Below are positions 9,026-17,265 of a stretch of DNA of 64,000 nt, piece by piece (the first letter of the stretch is position 1; every line of letters begins with the position of its first letter). The notes beneath the pieces are model-generated. The model searched no databases and was not told the DNA's origin. It worked only from the letters and a program-made list of their open reading frames with translations. The stretch is taken from positions 88,682-152,681 of the forward strand of contig JAAWQX010000003.1 in NCBI GenBank assembly GCA_022800755.1, given 5' to 3'. This DNA comes from Oscillospiraceae bacterium (GTDB taxonomy: Bacteria; Bacillota; Clostridia; Oscillospirales; Oscillospiraceae). The position numbers and the translations under genes are program-made.

Positions 9026-9862
9026 TTATAAGTACAACTCCGGGCGGTAGTGCTCGAAAATCACCGCCTCATTGTCCTTTTTGTCGTGCAGGCTCCGGCT
9101 GGTCCAGCATACCCGCATGGCGCCCAGCTTCTCCGCCAGGCGGATGGTCAGCGGCTTCGGGCCAAGCTCGTAAGCGATGAACTGGGGACGGCCCAGGAAA
9201 TTCAACAGGCCGCGGCTGGCCAAAAACGCCACCGGGCGGGGGATATCCCGCTCATAATGCCCCATGGGCATGGCAAGCTGGCCCCGGAGGTACCCCGGCG
9301 CGTTCTTTTTGAACCACCGCAGGATCCGGGGGTCAAAGCACTCCACGCACACGTCCCCGGGATAGTCCGAAAGCTGTTCCACCACCTCGGCGCACAGTTC
9401 TTTCCACCGGGGACCAGGCTTGATTTCCAAAATGATCGGCCCGACCCCGCCGATGGCCTCCAGCACCTCGGACAGCAACGGGATTTTCTCCCCGGAGCCA
9501 GCCAGACGCAGCTGGGCCAGGTCTTCATATGCCCAGTCTTCGATCTTCCCCTGCGCCCCGGTCATACGCTCCAGGTCGTGGTCATGGAACACCGCCACCT
9601 TCCCGTCCCGGGTCAGATGCACATCCAGTTCCACCCCGTAGCCCACATTCGCCGCCATGCGGAAAGCTGTGAGGGAATTTTCCGGCGCGGTGCCGTCGGC
9701 GGTATGCAGTCCCCGGTGAGCGAAATACCGGCCATAAAAGGGGCCTTTCTGCCCCGCCCCGGATTTCCCGGGCGCAGCGGCGAAGACCACAGCACCAGCG
9801 ACCACCGCCGTCACGCCCAGCAAGCCGCCAGTCAGCTTCAAAGCGTTTTTTGAAAAGGTCAT
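9026..9862 (-). CDS. Glycerophosphodiester phosphodiesterase, membrane-anchored
   Basis: A GDPD-family enzyme that cleaves glycerophosphodiesters to glycerol-3-phosphate and an alcohol. The motifs [34 protein letters not shown] and LEIKPG follow in the expected order for the TIM barrel. A hydrophobic segment at about residues 8-30 predicts an N-terminal membrane anchor, so the domain is probably outside the membrane. I chose the ATG at 9862 (MTFSKN) because AGGAGA is 7 bases upstream; an ATG two codons earlier overlaps the ribosome binding site. It has its own terminator and a promoter facing away from the MFS operon. Confidence 0.9.
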   Translation of the reverse strand: MTFSKNALKLTGGLLGVTAVVAGAVVFAAAPGKSGAGQKGPFYGRYFAHRGLHTADGTAPENSLTAFRMAANVGYGVELDVHLTRDGKVAVFHDHDLERMTGAQGKIEDWAYEDLAQLRLAGSGEKIPLLSEVLEAIGGVGPIILEIKPGPRWKELCAEVVEQLSDYPGDVCVECFDPRILRWFKKNAPGYLRGQLAMPMGHYERDIPRPVAFLASRGLLNFLGRPQFIAYELGPKPLTIRLAEKLGAMRVCWTSRSLHDKKDNEAVIFEHYRPELYL

Positions 9863-9883
9863 AACCATCTCTCCTTTGCCCCT

Positions 9884-9912
9884 ATTCTACACCATTCCAC
9901 CCTGTTCGTAAA
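9884..9912 (-). promoter_or_regulatory. Probable promoter of the glycerophosphodiesterase gene
   Basis: On the minus strand TTTACG (9907-9912), 17 bases, TAGAAT (9884-9889). The -35 is a moderate match. Confidence 0.5.
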
Positions 9913-9924
9913 GACAAAATATGG

Positions 9925-9953
9925 TTGAAATCCCGGCGGAACTCGACTACAAT
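9925..9953 (+). promoter_or_regulatory. Promoter of the MFS-to-isochorismatase operon
   Basis: TTGAAA (9925-9930), 17-base spacer, TACAAT (9948-9953), followed by AGAGGTGG and the MFS start codon. Confidence 0.75.
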
Positions 9954-9973
9954 GGTGCAAAGAGGTGGAACAC

Positions 9974-11305
9974 ATGAAATTAAACTATAACCGCACCGTG
10001 CTCATCGGCTTCGCGTTTTTCTCCATCTGCGCGTTCTGGCAGATGTACAACAGCGTCATCCCCCTGATCTTGACCAACACCTTCCACATGAACGAAACCT
10101 GGTCTGGGGTCATCATGGCGGCGGACAACGTGCTGGCACTGTTTCTGCTGCCGTTTTTCGGCGCGCTGTCGGACAAAAGCCGGTTCAGGTCCGGGCGGCG
10201 GATGCCCTTTGTGGTGTGCGGCACCGTCGCGGCGGCGGTGCTGATGAACCTGCTGCCCGTGCTGGACGACGGATACTTCGCCGCTCCCGGCACCGCCCGG
10301 CTGGTGGGCTTTGTGGCTGTTTTGGGCCTGCTGCTCATCGCCATGGGCACCTACCGGTCCCCTGCCGTGGCCCTGATGCCGGACTGCACCCCCAACCCCC
10401 TGCGCAGCAAGGGCAACGCCGTCATCAACCTCATGGGCGCGTTGGGCGGCGTGGTATACCTGGTATGCGCGTCAGTGCTGTATTCTGCGGACAAAACGGC
10501 GGGCATAGCCCACGTGAGCTACCGGCTGCTGTTCGCCGTGGTGAGCGGCATTATGCTGCTGTCAGTGCTGATTTTAAAGCTGACCATCGACGAAAATAAA
10601 CTCACTTCCGAGGTCCGCGCCTACGAAGCGGCCCACCCGGAGCAGGAACTCACCGCCGAAGCCGCCGACGGTTCCCGGACCCTGCCCAAGGACGTGAGGC
10701 GGTCCCTGGCATTTTTGCTGTTGAGCGTGTCTTTGTGGTTCATCGGCTATAACGCCGTGGAGACCTGGTTCACCACCTACGCCGCCAATGTCTGGGGCAT
10801 GGCCCTGGGCACCGCGTCCATGTGCCTGACCATCGCCACGGTGGGAGCCATTGTCAGCTACCTGCCGGCGGGGATTTTAGCGTCCAAAATCGGCCGGAAA
10901 CCGTGCATTTTGGGCGGCTGTGTACTGCTGGCAGGCTCATTTTTCACAGGCTACCTACTCACCCAACTGTACGACCACTTTACCCCGGCGCTGTACGTGA
11001 TCTTCGTGCTGGTGGGCGTGGCCTGGGCGTTTATCAACGTCAACTCCCTGCCCATGGTGGTGGAGATGTGCTCCGGCGCGGATACGGGGAAGTTCACCGG
11101 GTATTACTACACCTTTTCCATGGCGGCCCAGACCGTCACGCCCGTGGTGGCGGGCACGCTCATGAATCGGGTGGGCTACGGCACCCTATTTCCCTACGCG
11201 GGGCTGTTCGTGGCCGCGGCTTTCGTGACCATGCTGTTCGTCAAGCACGGCGACACCAAGGCAGAAGCCGCCCGGGGCCTGGAAGCCTTCGACATCGATA
11301 TGTAA
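9974..11305 (+). CDS. MFS transporter, SLC45/GPH-like
   Basis: A 443-residue polytopic membrane protein of the major facilitator superfamily with about 12 hydrophobic segments. After the second segment it has GALSDKSRFRSGRRMPFV, the loop 2-3 signature seen in the sugar-transporter-like SLC45/GPH branch. The substrate is unknown. The ATG at 9974 is preferred to the upstream GTG because AGGTGG is 5 bases ahead of it. It is first in a run of five closely spaced or overlapping genes (MFS, CPBP, EamA, PAP2, isochorismatase), none of which reveals a shared substrate. Confidence 0.85.
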   Translation: MKLNYNRTVLIGFAFFSICAFWQMYNSVIPLILTNTFHMNETWSGVIMAADNVLALFLLPFFGALSDKSRFRSGRRMPFVVCGTVAAAVLMNLLPVLDDGYFAAPGTARLVGFVAVLGLLLIAMGTYRSPAVALMPDCTPNPLRSKGNAVINLMGALGGVVYLVCASVLYSADKTAGIAHVSYRLLFAVVSGIMLLSVLILKLTIDENKLTSEVRAYEAAHPEQELTAEAADGSRTLPKDVRRSLAFLLLSVSLWFIGYNAVETWFTTYAANVWGMALGTASMCLTIATVGAIVSYLPAGILASKIGRKPCILGGCVLLAGSFFTGYLLTQLYDHFTPALYVIFVLVGVAWAFINVNSLPMVVEMCSGADTGKFTGYYYTFSMAAQTVTPVVAGTLMNRVGYGTLFPYAGLFVAAAFVTMLFVKHGDTKAEAARGLEAFDIDM

Positions 11306-11315
11306 GGAGACGCAC

Positions 11316-12260
11316 ATGAAACAATTTGACCGTTTTTTGGTAGCGTACAACCAATTGGACAATGTCCGGTCCGACGGGCGGGGCGGCAACGTCCTGCTGG
11401 AATGCCTGAAATTCCTGGCGGTACTGGTCTTCGCCGGTGTGACGCAGACCATACTGGCAAATCTTCTGGTCTACGCCTACATGCTCACCGCAGGCGCCAC
11501 GGGCTTTACCGACGCTTCCGGCACCGCGGGCATTATTATCTCGCTGTTTTCCACCTTCGGCATGATCGGCGCGACGCTGCTGGCCCTGCGCTTCGCGTTC
11601 AAGCGTGAACTCTCCACCGCGGGGTTCACCAAGCCCTTTTGGTCGGAATACGGCCTGGGATTGCTGGCGGGCTTTGCGGTATTCGCCCTGGCGGTGGGCA
11701 TCGCCGCCGCGGCTGGGACGCTGACCATCGCCGGAATATCCCCGGACTTTTCCCCGCTGCCCTGGCTGCTCATTTTTGTGGGCTTTCTGGTGCAGGGCAT
11801 GTCGGAGGAACTGCTGTGCCGGGGCATGTTCATGATCAACATCGCCCGGAAAAATTCCGTTGCGGCGGCGATTTTCTGCAACGCCCTGTTTTTCGCCGCT
11901 TTGCACCTGCTCAATAACGGCATCGCGCCGCTGGCACTGGTGAACCTGTTCCTGTTTGGCGTGTTCGCGTCGCTGTACTACCTCTGGCGGGGCAATATCT
12001 GGGGCATCGCGGCGTTTCATTCCATATGGAACTTTGCCCAGGGGAATGTGTTCGGTATTCTGGTCTCGGGAGGAGAGTTCGGCACCTCTCTGCTCAGTTC
12101 CAACGCCGACCCCGCCGGGGCGCTCATCAACGGCGGCAGCTTCGGGCTGGAGGGCGGCCTGGCGGTGACCGCCGTGCTGGTTCTGGGCATCGCCTTCGTC
12201 ATGTGGCGCAACCTGCACCGTCTGGCGGGTACGCCCATGCCGCTGGAGGGGATGGAATGA
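11316..12260 (+). CDS. CPBP-family intramembrane glutamic endopeptidase
   Basis: A 314-residue membrane protein with about eight hydrophobic segments. The EE..R motif (MSEELLCRGMFMI), a later FAALHL with the conserved His, and FHSIWNF are the three catalytic motifs of CAAX/CPBP (Rce1/MroQ-type) intramembrane proteases. In bacteria these cleave or modify membrane peptides and bacteriocin leaders, but most substrates are unknown. It starts 10 bases after the MFS gene and its stop overlaps the EamA start (ATGA), indicating coupled translation. Confidence 0.87.
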   Translation: MKQFDRFLVAYNQLDNVRSDGRGGNVLLECLKFLAVLVFAGVTQTILANLLVYAYMLTAGATGFTDASGTAGIIISLFSTFGMIGATLLALRFAFKRELSTAGFTKPFWSEYGLGLLAGFAVFALAVGIAAAAGTLTIAGISPDFSPLPWLLIFVGFLVQGMSEELLCRGMFMINIARKNSVAAAIFCNALFFAALHLLNNGIAPLALVNLFLFGVFASLYYLWRGNIWGIAAFHSIWNFAQGNVFGILVSGGEFGTSLLSSNADPAGALINGGSFGLEGGLAVTAVLVLGIAFVMWRNLHRLAGTPMPLEGME

Positions 12261-13120
12261 CCGACCCCCGGACACGGCTGATCGCGTCCATGACGGTGTT
12301 CGGCACTTTGGGCATCTTTGTCAGCCTGATCCCGCTGCCGTCGGCCCTGATCGTGATGGTGCGGGCTGTGGTGGGTACGCTGTTCGTGGGCGGCGTGATG
12401 CTGTGCAAGCGCCAGCGGCCCCAGGCGGACGCGCTGAAGCAAAACGCCAGGCTGCTGCTGTGCTCCGGTGTGGCCCTGGGGCTGAACTGGACCTTGCTGT
12501 TCGAGGCCTACCGCCACACCACCGTGGCCGTGGCGACGCTGTGCTATTACATGGCCCCGGTATTTTTGCTGCTGCTGTCCCCCATCGTCCTGAAAGAGCC
12601 GATGACCCGGCGGAAAGCGGCCTGCGTGGCCTGCTCCCTGCTGGGCGCGGCGCTGGTATCCGGCGCGGCGGGGGGCGGAAGCGTCCGGGGCGTGGCCCTG
12701 GGCCTGGCCGCGGCGGCGCTGTACTGCGCCATCATGCTGATGAACAAAAAAATGCAGGGCTTGGCCCCCATGGAGACCACATTTGCACAGCTTTGCATCT
12801 CCGCCCTGGTCATCACGCCCTACGCCCTGCTCACCTCCGGGCTGGACATGGCGCAGCTGGGCGCGGCCTTGGTGCAGAACGCCCCGATGCTCCTGGTGGT
12901 GGGCCTTGTCCACACCGGCGTGGCCTACGCCCTGTATTTCCCGTCCATCAACGTCCTGCCGGGGCAGACCGTGGCGGTGCTCAGTTACATCGACCCCGTT
13001 TTGGCGGTGGTGCTGTCGGCCCTGGTGCTGCGCCAGACCATCACACCCCCGCAAATCCTCGGTGCTCTGTTGCTGTTGGGCGGCACCTTCGTCAGCGAAT
13101 GGAAACAAGGAGACACATAA
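12257..13120 (+). CDS. EamA-family (DMT superfamily) transporter
   Basis: A 287-residue inner-membrane protein of ten hydrophobic segments in two EamA repeats. The segment FEAYRHTTVAVATLCYYMAP in the first repeat and its counterpart in the second (PSINVLPGQTVAVLSYIDP) are typical of RhaT/YdcZ-like drug and metabolite exporters. The true start is the ATG at 12257 overlapping the CPBP stop codon; the longer open frame upstream only shadows the previous gene. The substrate is not predictable. Confidence 0.88.
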   Translation: MTDPRTRLIASMTVFGTLGIFVSLIPLPSALIVMVRAVVGTLFVGGVMLCKRQRPQADALKQNARLLLCSGVALGLNWTLLFEAYRHTTVAVATLCYYMAPVFLLLLSPIVLKEPMTRRKAACVACSLLGAALVSGAAGGGSVRGVALGLAAAALYCAIMLMNKKMQGLAPMETTFAQLCISALVITPYALLTSGLDMAQLGAALVQNAPMLLVVGLVHTGVAYALYFPSINVLPGQTVAVLSYIDPVLAVVLSALVLRQTITPPQILGALLLLGGTFVSEWKQGDT

Positions 13121-14047
13121 ATGGATCTACTGTACTTTTTTGAAAGCATCCGCACCCCATTCTTAAACGTCGTCATGCAGCTCATCACCGAGCTGGGCGG
13201 CGAAACGGTCTTTCTGGCCGCGGCTATCATCCTGTTCTGGTGCGTGGACAAAAAAGAGGGATACTACATGATGACTGTGGGCTTCGCGGGCATCATCGTG
13301 AACCAGTTTTTAAAGCTGTGGTTCCGCATCCCCCGGCCCTGGGTGAAAGACCCCGGCTTCACCATCGTGGAATCCGCCCGGGCCGCGGCCACGGGGTATT
13401 CCTTCCCCAGCGGCCACACGCAAAACGTGTTCGCCGCCCTGGGCGCGCCCGCGCGGTACACCAAGCGGAACTGGCTCCGGGCGCTGCTGGTGCTGGGTAT
13501 CTGCCTGACCGCGGTGTCCCGCATGTACCTGGGCGTACACACGCCCCTGGATGTGGGGGTGTCGTTCATTCTGGGCGTCGTGCTGGTGCTGGTGCTCTAT
13601 CCCCTGTTTGAACACATGGAAGACCGGCCCGACCCGCTGTACATCCTCTACGCCGTGTTCATCCTGGGCGCGGCTCTGTTCGTGACCTTCGTGCGCACCT
13701 ATCCGTTCCCCGCCGACCTGGACTTGGCAAACTACGAAGAGGGCCTGAAAAACGGCTGGATGATGCTGTTTTGCTCCCTGGGCTTGCTGGTGGTATTCCA
13801 TCTGGACCGCACCCGGCTGCAATGGCCCACGAAAGCGCCCCTCCCCGCGCAGATTGTAAAAGTCGCTGTGGGTCTGGGGTTAACCCTGGCACTGAAATCG
13901 GTGCTGAAAGCGCCGTTGCTGGCGCTGTTCGGGGGCAGTCTCATGGCCCATGGAGTACGCTACGGCATCGTAATTTTGTTTGCGGGCATCCTGTGGCCCA
14001 TGACCTTCCGGTGGTTCGCCGGCTGGGGAAAGGAGAAAGCGGAATGA
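13121..14047 (+). CDS. PAP2-family membrane phosphatase
   Basis: A 308-residue integral membrane protein with the complete PAP2 catalytic signature: KLWFRIPRP (KX6RP), SFPSGHT (PSGH) and SRMYLGVHTPLD (SRX5HX3D). Such enzymes dephosphorylate lipid phosphates such as phosphatidic acid or undecaprenyl diphosphate on the outer membrane face. It begins directly after the EamA stop codon, preceded by AAGGAG inside that gene. Its stop overlaps the start of the next gene. Lipid-carrier recycling is plausible but the substrate is not shown. Confidence 0.9.
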   Translation: MDLLYFFESIRTPFLNVVMQLITELGGETVFLAAAIILFWCVDKKEGYYMMTVGFAGIIVNQFLKLWFRIPRPWVKDPGFTIVESARAAATGYSFPSGHTQNVFAALGAPARYTKRNWLRALLVLGICLTAVSRMYLGVHTPLDVGVSFILGVVLVLVLYPLFEHMEDRPDPLYILYAVFILGAALFVTFVRTYPFPADLDLANYEEGLKNGWMMLFCSLGLLVVFHLDRTRLQWPTKAPLPAQIVKVAVGLGLTLALKSVLKAPLLALFGGSLMAHGVRYGIVILFAGILWPMTFRWFAGWGKEKAE

Positions 14048-14577
14048 AAAAACTCTTAGTGGTCGTGGACTATCAAAACGACTTTATCAACGGCAGCCTG
14101 GGCTTCCCCGGCGCAGAGGCGCTGGACGCGGCCATCGCGAAAAAGGTGACCCAGTACCACAAGGACAAGGAAGCAGCGGTCATCTACACCCAGGACACCC
14201 ACGGCAAAAACTACGCCAAGACCCAGGAGGGCCGCCGGCTGCCCATCCCACACTGCATCCGGGACACCGAGGGCTGGGAGGTCTACGGGCTGACCGCCCA
14301 GGCCTGCGGCGACCGGGATCTGGTCATTGAAAAACCCGCCTTCGGCTCCATAGAACTCATGGAGATCGCCGAGGAGGAGCAGTTTGAACAGGTGGAGCTG
14401 GTAGGGCTGGTATCGAACATCTGCGTACTGACCAACGCGGTACTGCTGAAAACCGCCCTGCCGGAAGCGGAGATCATCGTAGACGCCGCCTGCACCGCCT
14501 GTGCCGACCCTGCGATGAACGAAAAAGCGCTTGACGTTCTGGAAGGGCTTCAAATCACCGTAACGAACCGCAAATAA
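14044..14577 (+). CDS. Isochorismatase-family cysteine hydrolase (nicotinamidase-like)
   Basis: A 177-residue cytoplasmic hydrolase. The N-terminal VVVDYQNDFINGSL carries the catalytic Asp, and SNICVLTNA contains the nucleophilic Cys after the usual cis-peptide region; a Lys of the triad lies around VIEKPAF. Family members include nicotinamidases and isochorismatases, and the DTHGKNYAKTQEGRRLPIPHC stretch is closer to amidases. I start it at the ATG at 14044, which overlaps the PAP2 stop, rather than at the longer open frame. It ends the five-gene operon, just before a strong terminator. Confidence 0.86.
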   Translation: MKKLLVVVDYQNDFINGSLGFPGAEALDAAIAKKVTQYHKDKEAAVIYTQDTHGKNYAKTQEGRRLPIPHCIRDTEGWEVYGLTAQACGDRDLVIEKPAFGSIELMEIAEEEQFEQVELVGLVSNICVLTNAVLLKTALPEAEIIVDAACTACADPAMNEKALDVLEGLQITVTNRK

Positions 14578-14606
14578 AAAAACACCCCCGTTGGGGGTGT
14601 TTTTTA
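14575..14606. terminator. Bidirectional terminator
   Basis: ACACCCCC-GTT-GGGGGTGT with A-rich 5' and T-rich 3' flanks. It serves the isochorismatase operon on the plus strand and overlaps the 3' end of the small HTH gene on the minus strand. Confidence 0.88.
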
Positions 14607-14834
14607 TTCCGCCTCTGGCTCCGCTTCCGGCTCCGGGTCGGGAACATACTCCGCAATATCCTCCAGACGGCAATCCAAAATCTTACACAGTACATTCAGC
14701 GTATACGTGGTAACAGATTCATTTTTCCGCAGCCTGTCCAACTGACCGGGACTGACATTGTACTGATGGATCAATTTGTACTGTGAAAGACCTTGTTTCT
14801 TGATCGTCGGCCATAGCTTATCAAACACGATCAT
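14604..14834 (-). CDS. Small XRE/Cro-type HTH regulator with acidic tail
   Basis: A 76-residue protein with a single Cro/C1-type helix-turn-helix (QYKLIHQYNVSPGQLDRLRK covers the HTH) and an acidic C-terminal tail of EPEPEAEPEAE type. The start is at 14834, 7 bases after AGGAGG; two upstream in-frame codons overlap the ribosome binding site. It is divergent from a small gene at 14940, and the shared intergenic region carries a perfect inverted repeat (14898-14917) that is a likely operator for it. The regulated process is unknown. Confidence 0.8.
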   Translation of the reverse strand: MIVFDKLWPTIKKQGLSQYKLIHQYNVSPGQLDRLRKNESVTTYTLNVLCKILDCRLEDIAEYVPDPEPEAEPEAE

Positions 14835-14886
14835 GTTCATTCCTCCTATCAATATGCTAACCTAAAGTTAATATATGATTCGCATA

Positions 14887-14917
14887 TTGACAATTATCCA
14901 ATATCGGTCTATATTGG
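14887..14917 (+). promoter_or_regulatory. Promoter with overlapping inverted-repeat operator
   Basis: TTGACA (14887-14892), 17 bases, TATATT (14910-14915). A perfect inverted repeat CCAATAT-N6-ATATTGG (14898-14917) covers the spacer end and the -10, so a bound dimer would block RNA polymerase. Confidence 0.75.
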
Positions 14918-14939
14918 TACCAAAAAGGAGATGAGCTAT

Positions 14940-15152
14940 ATGCCAAATGAGATCGACCCCTGGGAAACCGTCCTAGGAAAGGCGTATTTGCATCTGTTCA
15001 ACGTGATTGATGACGCGGTAGACCTTCTGACCCATGAAAAACGGATCGAAGCGGAATTTCTCCTGCTCCGGGCCCAGCGGGAAACGGAACAGTTCTTCAT
15101 GGACAACGGCTGGCCCCTGGATCGGTTCACCGCTCCTAAATCAGAAGCATAA
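14940..15152 (+). CDS. Small conserved-looking protein of unknown function
   Basis: A 70-residue, mostly helical, acidic protein (starts MPNEIDPWETVLGKAYL); I do not recognise the family. Its start is placed at 14940 because AAGGAG is 9 bases upstream, while an ATG three codons earlier directly abuts that site. It has its own consensus promoter overlapped by a likely operator, lies divergent to a small HTH gene and is followed by a strong terminator. The two genes look like a self-contained regulator/effector pair. Confidence 0.7.
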   Translation: MPNEIDPWETVLGKAYLHLFNVIDDAVDLLTHEKRIEAEFLLLRAQRETEQFFMDNGWPLDRFTAPKSEA

Positions 15153-15183
15153 AAAATCCCCCGGCAGTTGCCGGGGGATTTTT
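15152..15183. terminator. Bidirectional terminator between the 70-residue gene and metG
   Basis: TCCCCCGGCA-GT-TGCCGGGGGA flanked by A and T tracts on the two sides. Confidence 0.88.
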
Positions 15184-15192
15184 GATTGGTTT

Positions 15193-17238
15193 TCAGCACA
15201 GCTTCGCACCGGCGGGGATGGCGTCGTCCAGGATAATCAGATTCAGCTTTTCCTCGCCCTTTTCCGTGTGGACGGCGGACAGCAGCATCCCGTTGGATTC
15301 CTGGCCCATCATCTTCCGGGGAGGCAGATTCACGATGGCCACCAGCGTTTTGCCGATGAGGTCCTCCGGCTCATACCACTTGTGGATGCCGGACAAGATC
15401 TGCCGGTCGGTTCCGGTACCGTCGTCCAAGGTGAACTTCAACAGCTTTTCGCTCTTTTTCACCGCTTCGCAGGCCTTCACCTTCACCACCCGGAAATCGG
15501 ACTTACAGAAGGTGTCAAAGTCCACAGGGGCTTCCACCGGCGGCTCCAGTTCAATATCCGGCAGCCCGGCCTTCCGGGCGGCTTCCTGGGCCGCGTCCAA
15601 TTCCTCAAGGGCCTTATCCAGGTCGATGCGGGGGAACAGGCTGTCGCCCTTGGTCACCGGGGAAGTCTCGCTCCGGCTGCCCCAGACAGCGGCGCTGTCC
15701 CAGGTACGGCAGGCCTCGCACGCGCCGATCTGGGTAAACAGCTTGTCCATGCTTTCAGGCATGAACGGCGTAAGCAAAATCCCACAGATACGCGTGGCTT
15801 CCAGCAAGTTATACAGCACATGGGCCAGCCTCGGACCATTCGCATCCATATCCTTTGCCAGTGCCCAGGGCGCGTTCTCATCGATATATTTATTGGCCCG
15901 CTGAATGACCTTAAAGACCTCCTCCAGCGCCTTATGGGGCACATATTGGTCCATGGCCATTTCGTAAATATTCCGCAGCCCGGCGGCCAAAGCCACCAAT
16001 TCCATATCATACTCCAGCGCAGGAGCATCAGGAGCGGCAAATACCACGATACTCGGCTCCGCCGCCGCGGCCGCCATTTTCTTTTCCATTCCCGTCGCAC
16101 CACAGCCCTCCGGCAGCGCGCCGCCGAAATACTTCTCCACCATGGCGGTGGTGCGGCTGACCAGATTGCCCAAGTCGTTGGCCAGATCGGTGTTGATGGT
16201 CTGGATCAGCAGCTCATTGGAAAAATTCCCGTCCGACCCAAAGGGGAAGGTCCGCAGCAGGAAAAACCGCAGGGCATCCACACCGAACATTTCCGCAAGG
16301 ATATAGGGGTCCACCACATTGCCCTTGGACTTACTCATTTTGCCGCCGTCCAGCAGCAGCCAGCCGTGGCCGAACACCTTTTTCGGCAACGGCTCGCCCA
16401 GGCTCATAAGCATGGCGGGCCAGATGATGGAGTGGAACCGCACGATCTCCTTGCCCACGATATTCACGCCGGGCCAGTATTTTTTGTACTCGTCGTAGCG
16501 GTCGTTCTCATAGCCCAAAGCGGTAATATAGTTCGTCAGCGCGTCCACCCATACGTACACCACATGCCCCGGGTCAAAATCCACCGGGATACCCCAGGTA
16601 AAGCTGGTGCGGGACACGCACAGGTCCTCCAGTCCAGGCTTGATGAAGTTGTTGACCATCTCATTGACCCGGCTGCGGGGCTCAAGAAAATCGGTGTTTT
16701 CCAGCAAATCTTGCACCCGGTCGGCGTACTTGCTCAGCCGGAAGAAGTAGGCTTCCTCCTCCGCGTCTACCACCTCCCGGCCACAGTCGGGACATTTCCC
16801 ATCCACAAGCTGGGTCTCCGTCCAGAACGATTCGCAGGGCGTACAGTATTTGCCCACATACTTGCCCTTGTAGATGTCCCCATTGTCGTACATCTTCTTA
16901 AAGATCCGCTGCACAGCGGCGACGTGGTAATCATCGGTGGTGCGGATGAACCGGTCGTTGGAAATATTCATCAGCTTCCACAGGTCTTTCACACCCCGGG
17001 AGCCTTCCACGATATTATCCACAAACTCTTTCGGCGTGATACCGGCTTCCCTGGCCTTGGTCTCGATCTTCTGCCCGTGCTCGTCGGTACCCGTGAGGAA
17101 CATCACGTCATAGCCGCAAAGCCGCTTATACCGGGCGAACGCGTCGGTTGCCACGGTGCAGTAGGTATGCCCGATGTGCAGCTTATCCGAAGGATAATAA
17201 ATGGGGGTAGTAATATAAAAGCTTCCTTTGTTTTCCAT
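15193..17238 (-). CDS. metG: Methionyl-tRNA synthetase
   Basis: MetRS charges tRNA-Met with methionine and is essential for translation. The 681-residue protein has the class I HIGH motif as HIGHTYC near the N-terminus, a zinc-knuckle region with CTPCESFW and CPDCGRE, the KMSKS loop as GGKMSKSKGN, and a C-terminal OB-fold tRNA-binding domain (about the last 110 residues, DFRVVKVKACEAVKKSEKLL). The start is ATG 17238, 7 bases after GAGGAG. It follows the VanW-family gene by 27 bases and is probably co-transcribed with it and hemW. No T-box leader was seen. Confidence 0.97.
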   Translation of the reverse strand: MENKGSFYITTPIYYPSDKLHIGHTYCTVATDAFARYKRLCGYDVMFLTGTDEHGQKIETKAREAGITPKEFVDNIVEGSRGVKDLWKLMNISNDRFIRTTDDYHVAAVQRIFKKMYDNGDIYKGKYVGKYCTPCESFWTETQLVDGKCPDCGREVVDAEEEAYFFRLSKYADRVQDLLENTDFLEPRSRVNEMVNNFIKPGLEDLCVSRTSFTWGIPVDFDPGHVVYVWVDALTNYITALGYENDRYDEYKKYWPGVNIVGKEIVRFHSIIWPAMLMSLGEPLPKKVFGHGWLLLDGGKMSKSKGNVVDPYILAEMFGVDALRFFLLRTFPFGSDGNFSNELLIQTINTDLANDLGNLVSRTTAMVEKYFGGALPEGCGATGMEKKMAAAAAEPSIVVFAAPDAPALEYDMELVALAAGLRNIYEMAMDQYVPHKALEEVFKVIQRANKYIDENAPWALAKDMDANGPRLAHVLYNLLEATRICGILLTPFMPESMDKLFTQIGACEACRTWDSAAVWGSRSETSPVTKGDSLFPRIDLDKALEELDAAQEAARKAGLPDIELEPPVEAPVDFDTFCKSDFRVVKVKACEAVKKSEKLLKFTLDDGTGTDRQILSGIHKWYEPEDLIGKTLVAIVNLPPRKMMGQESNGMLLSAVHTEKGEEKLNLIILDDAIPAGAKLC

Positions 17239-17265
17239 GGTCAAACTCCTCGCTTCTCTTTCTGT

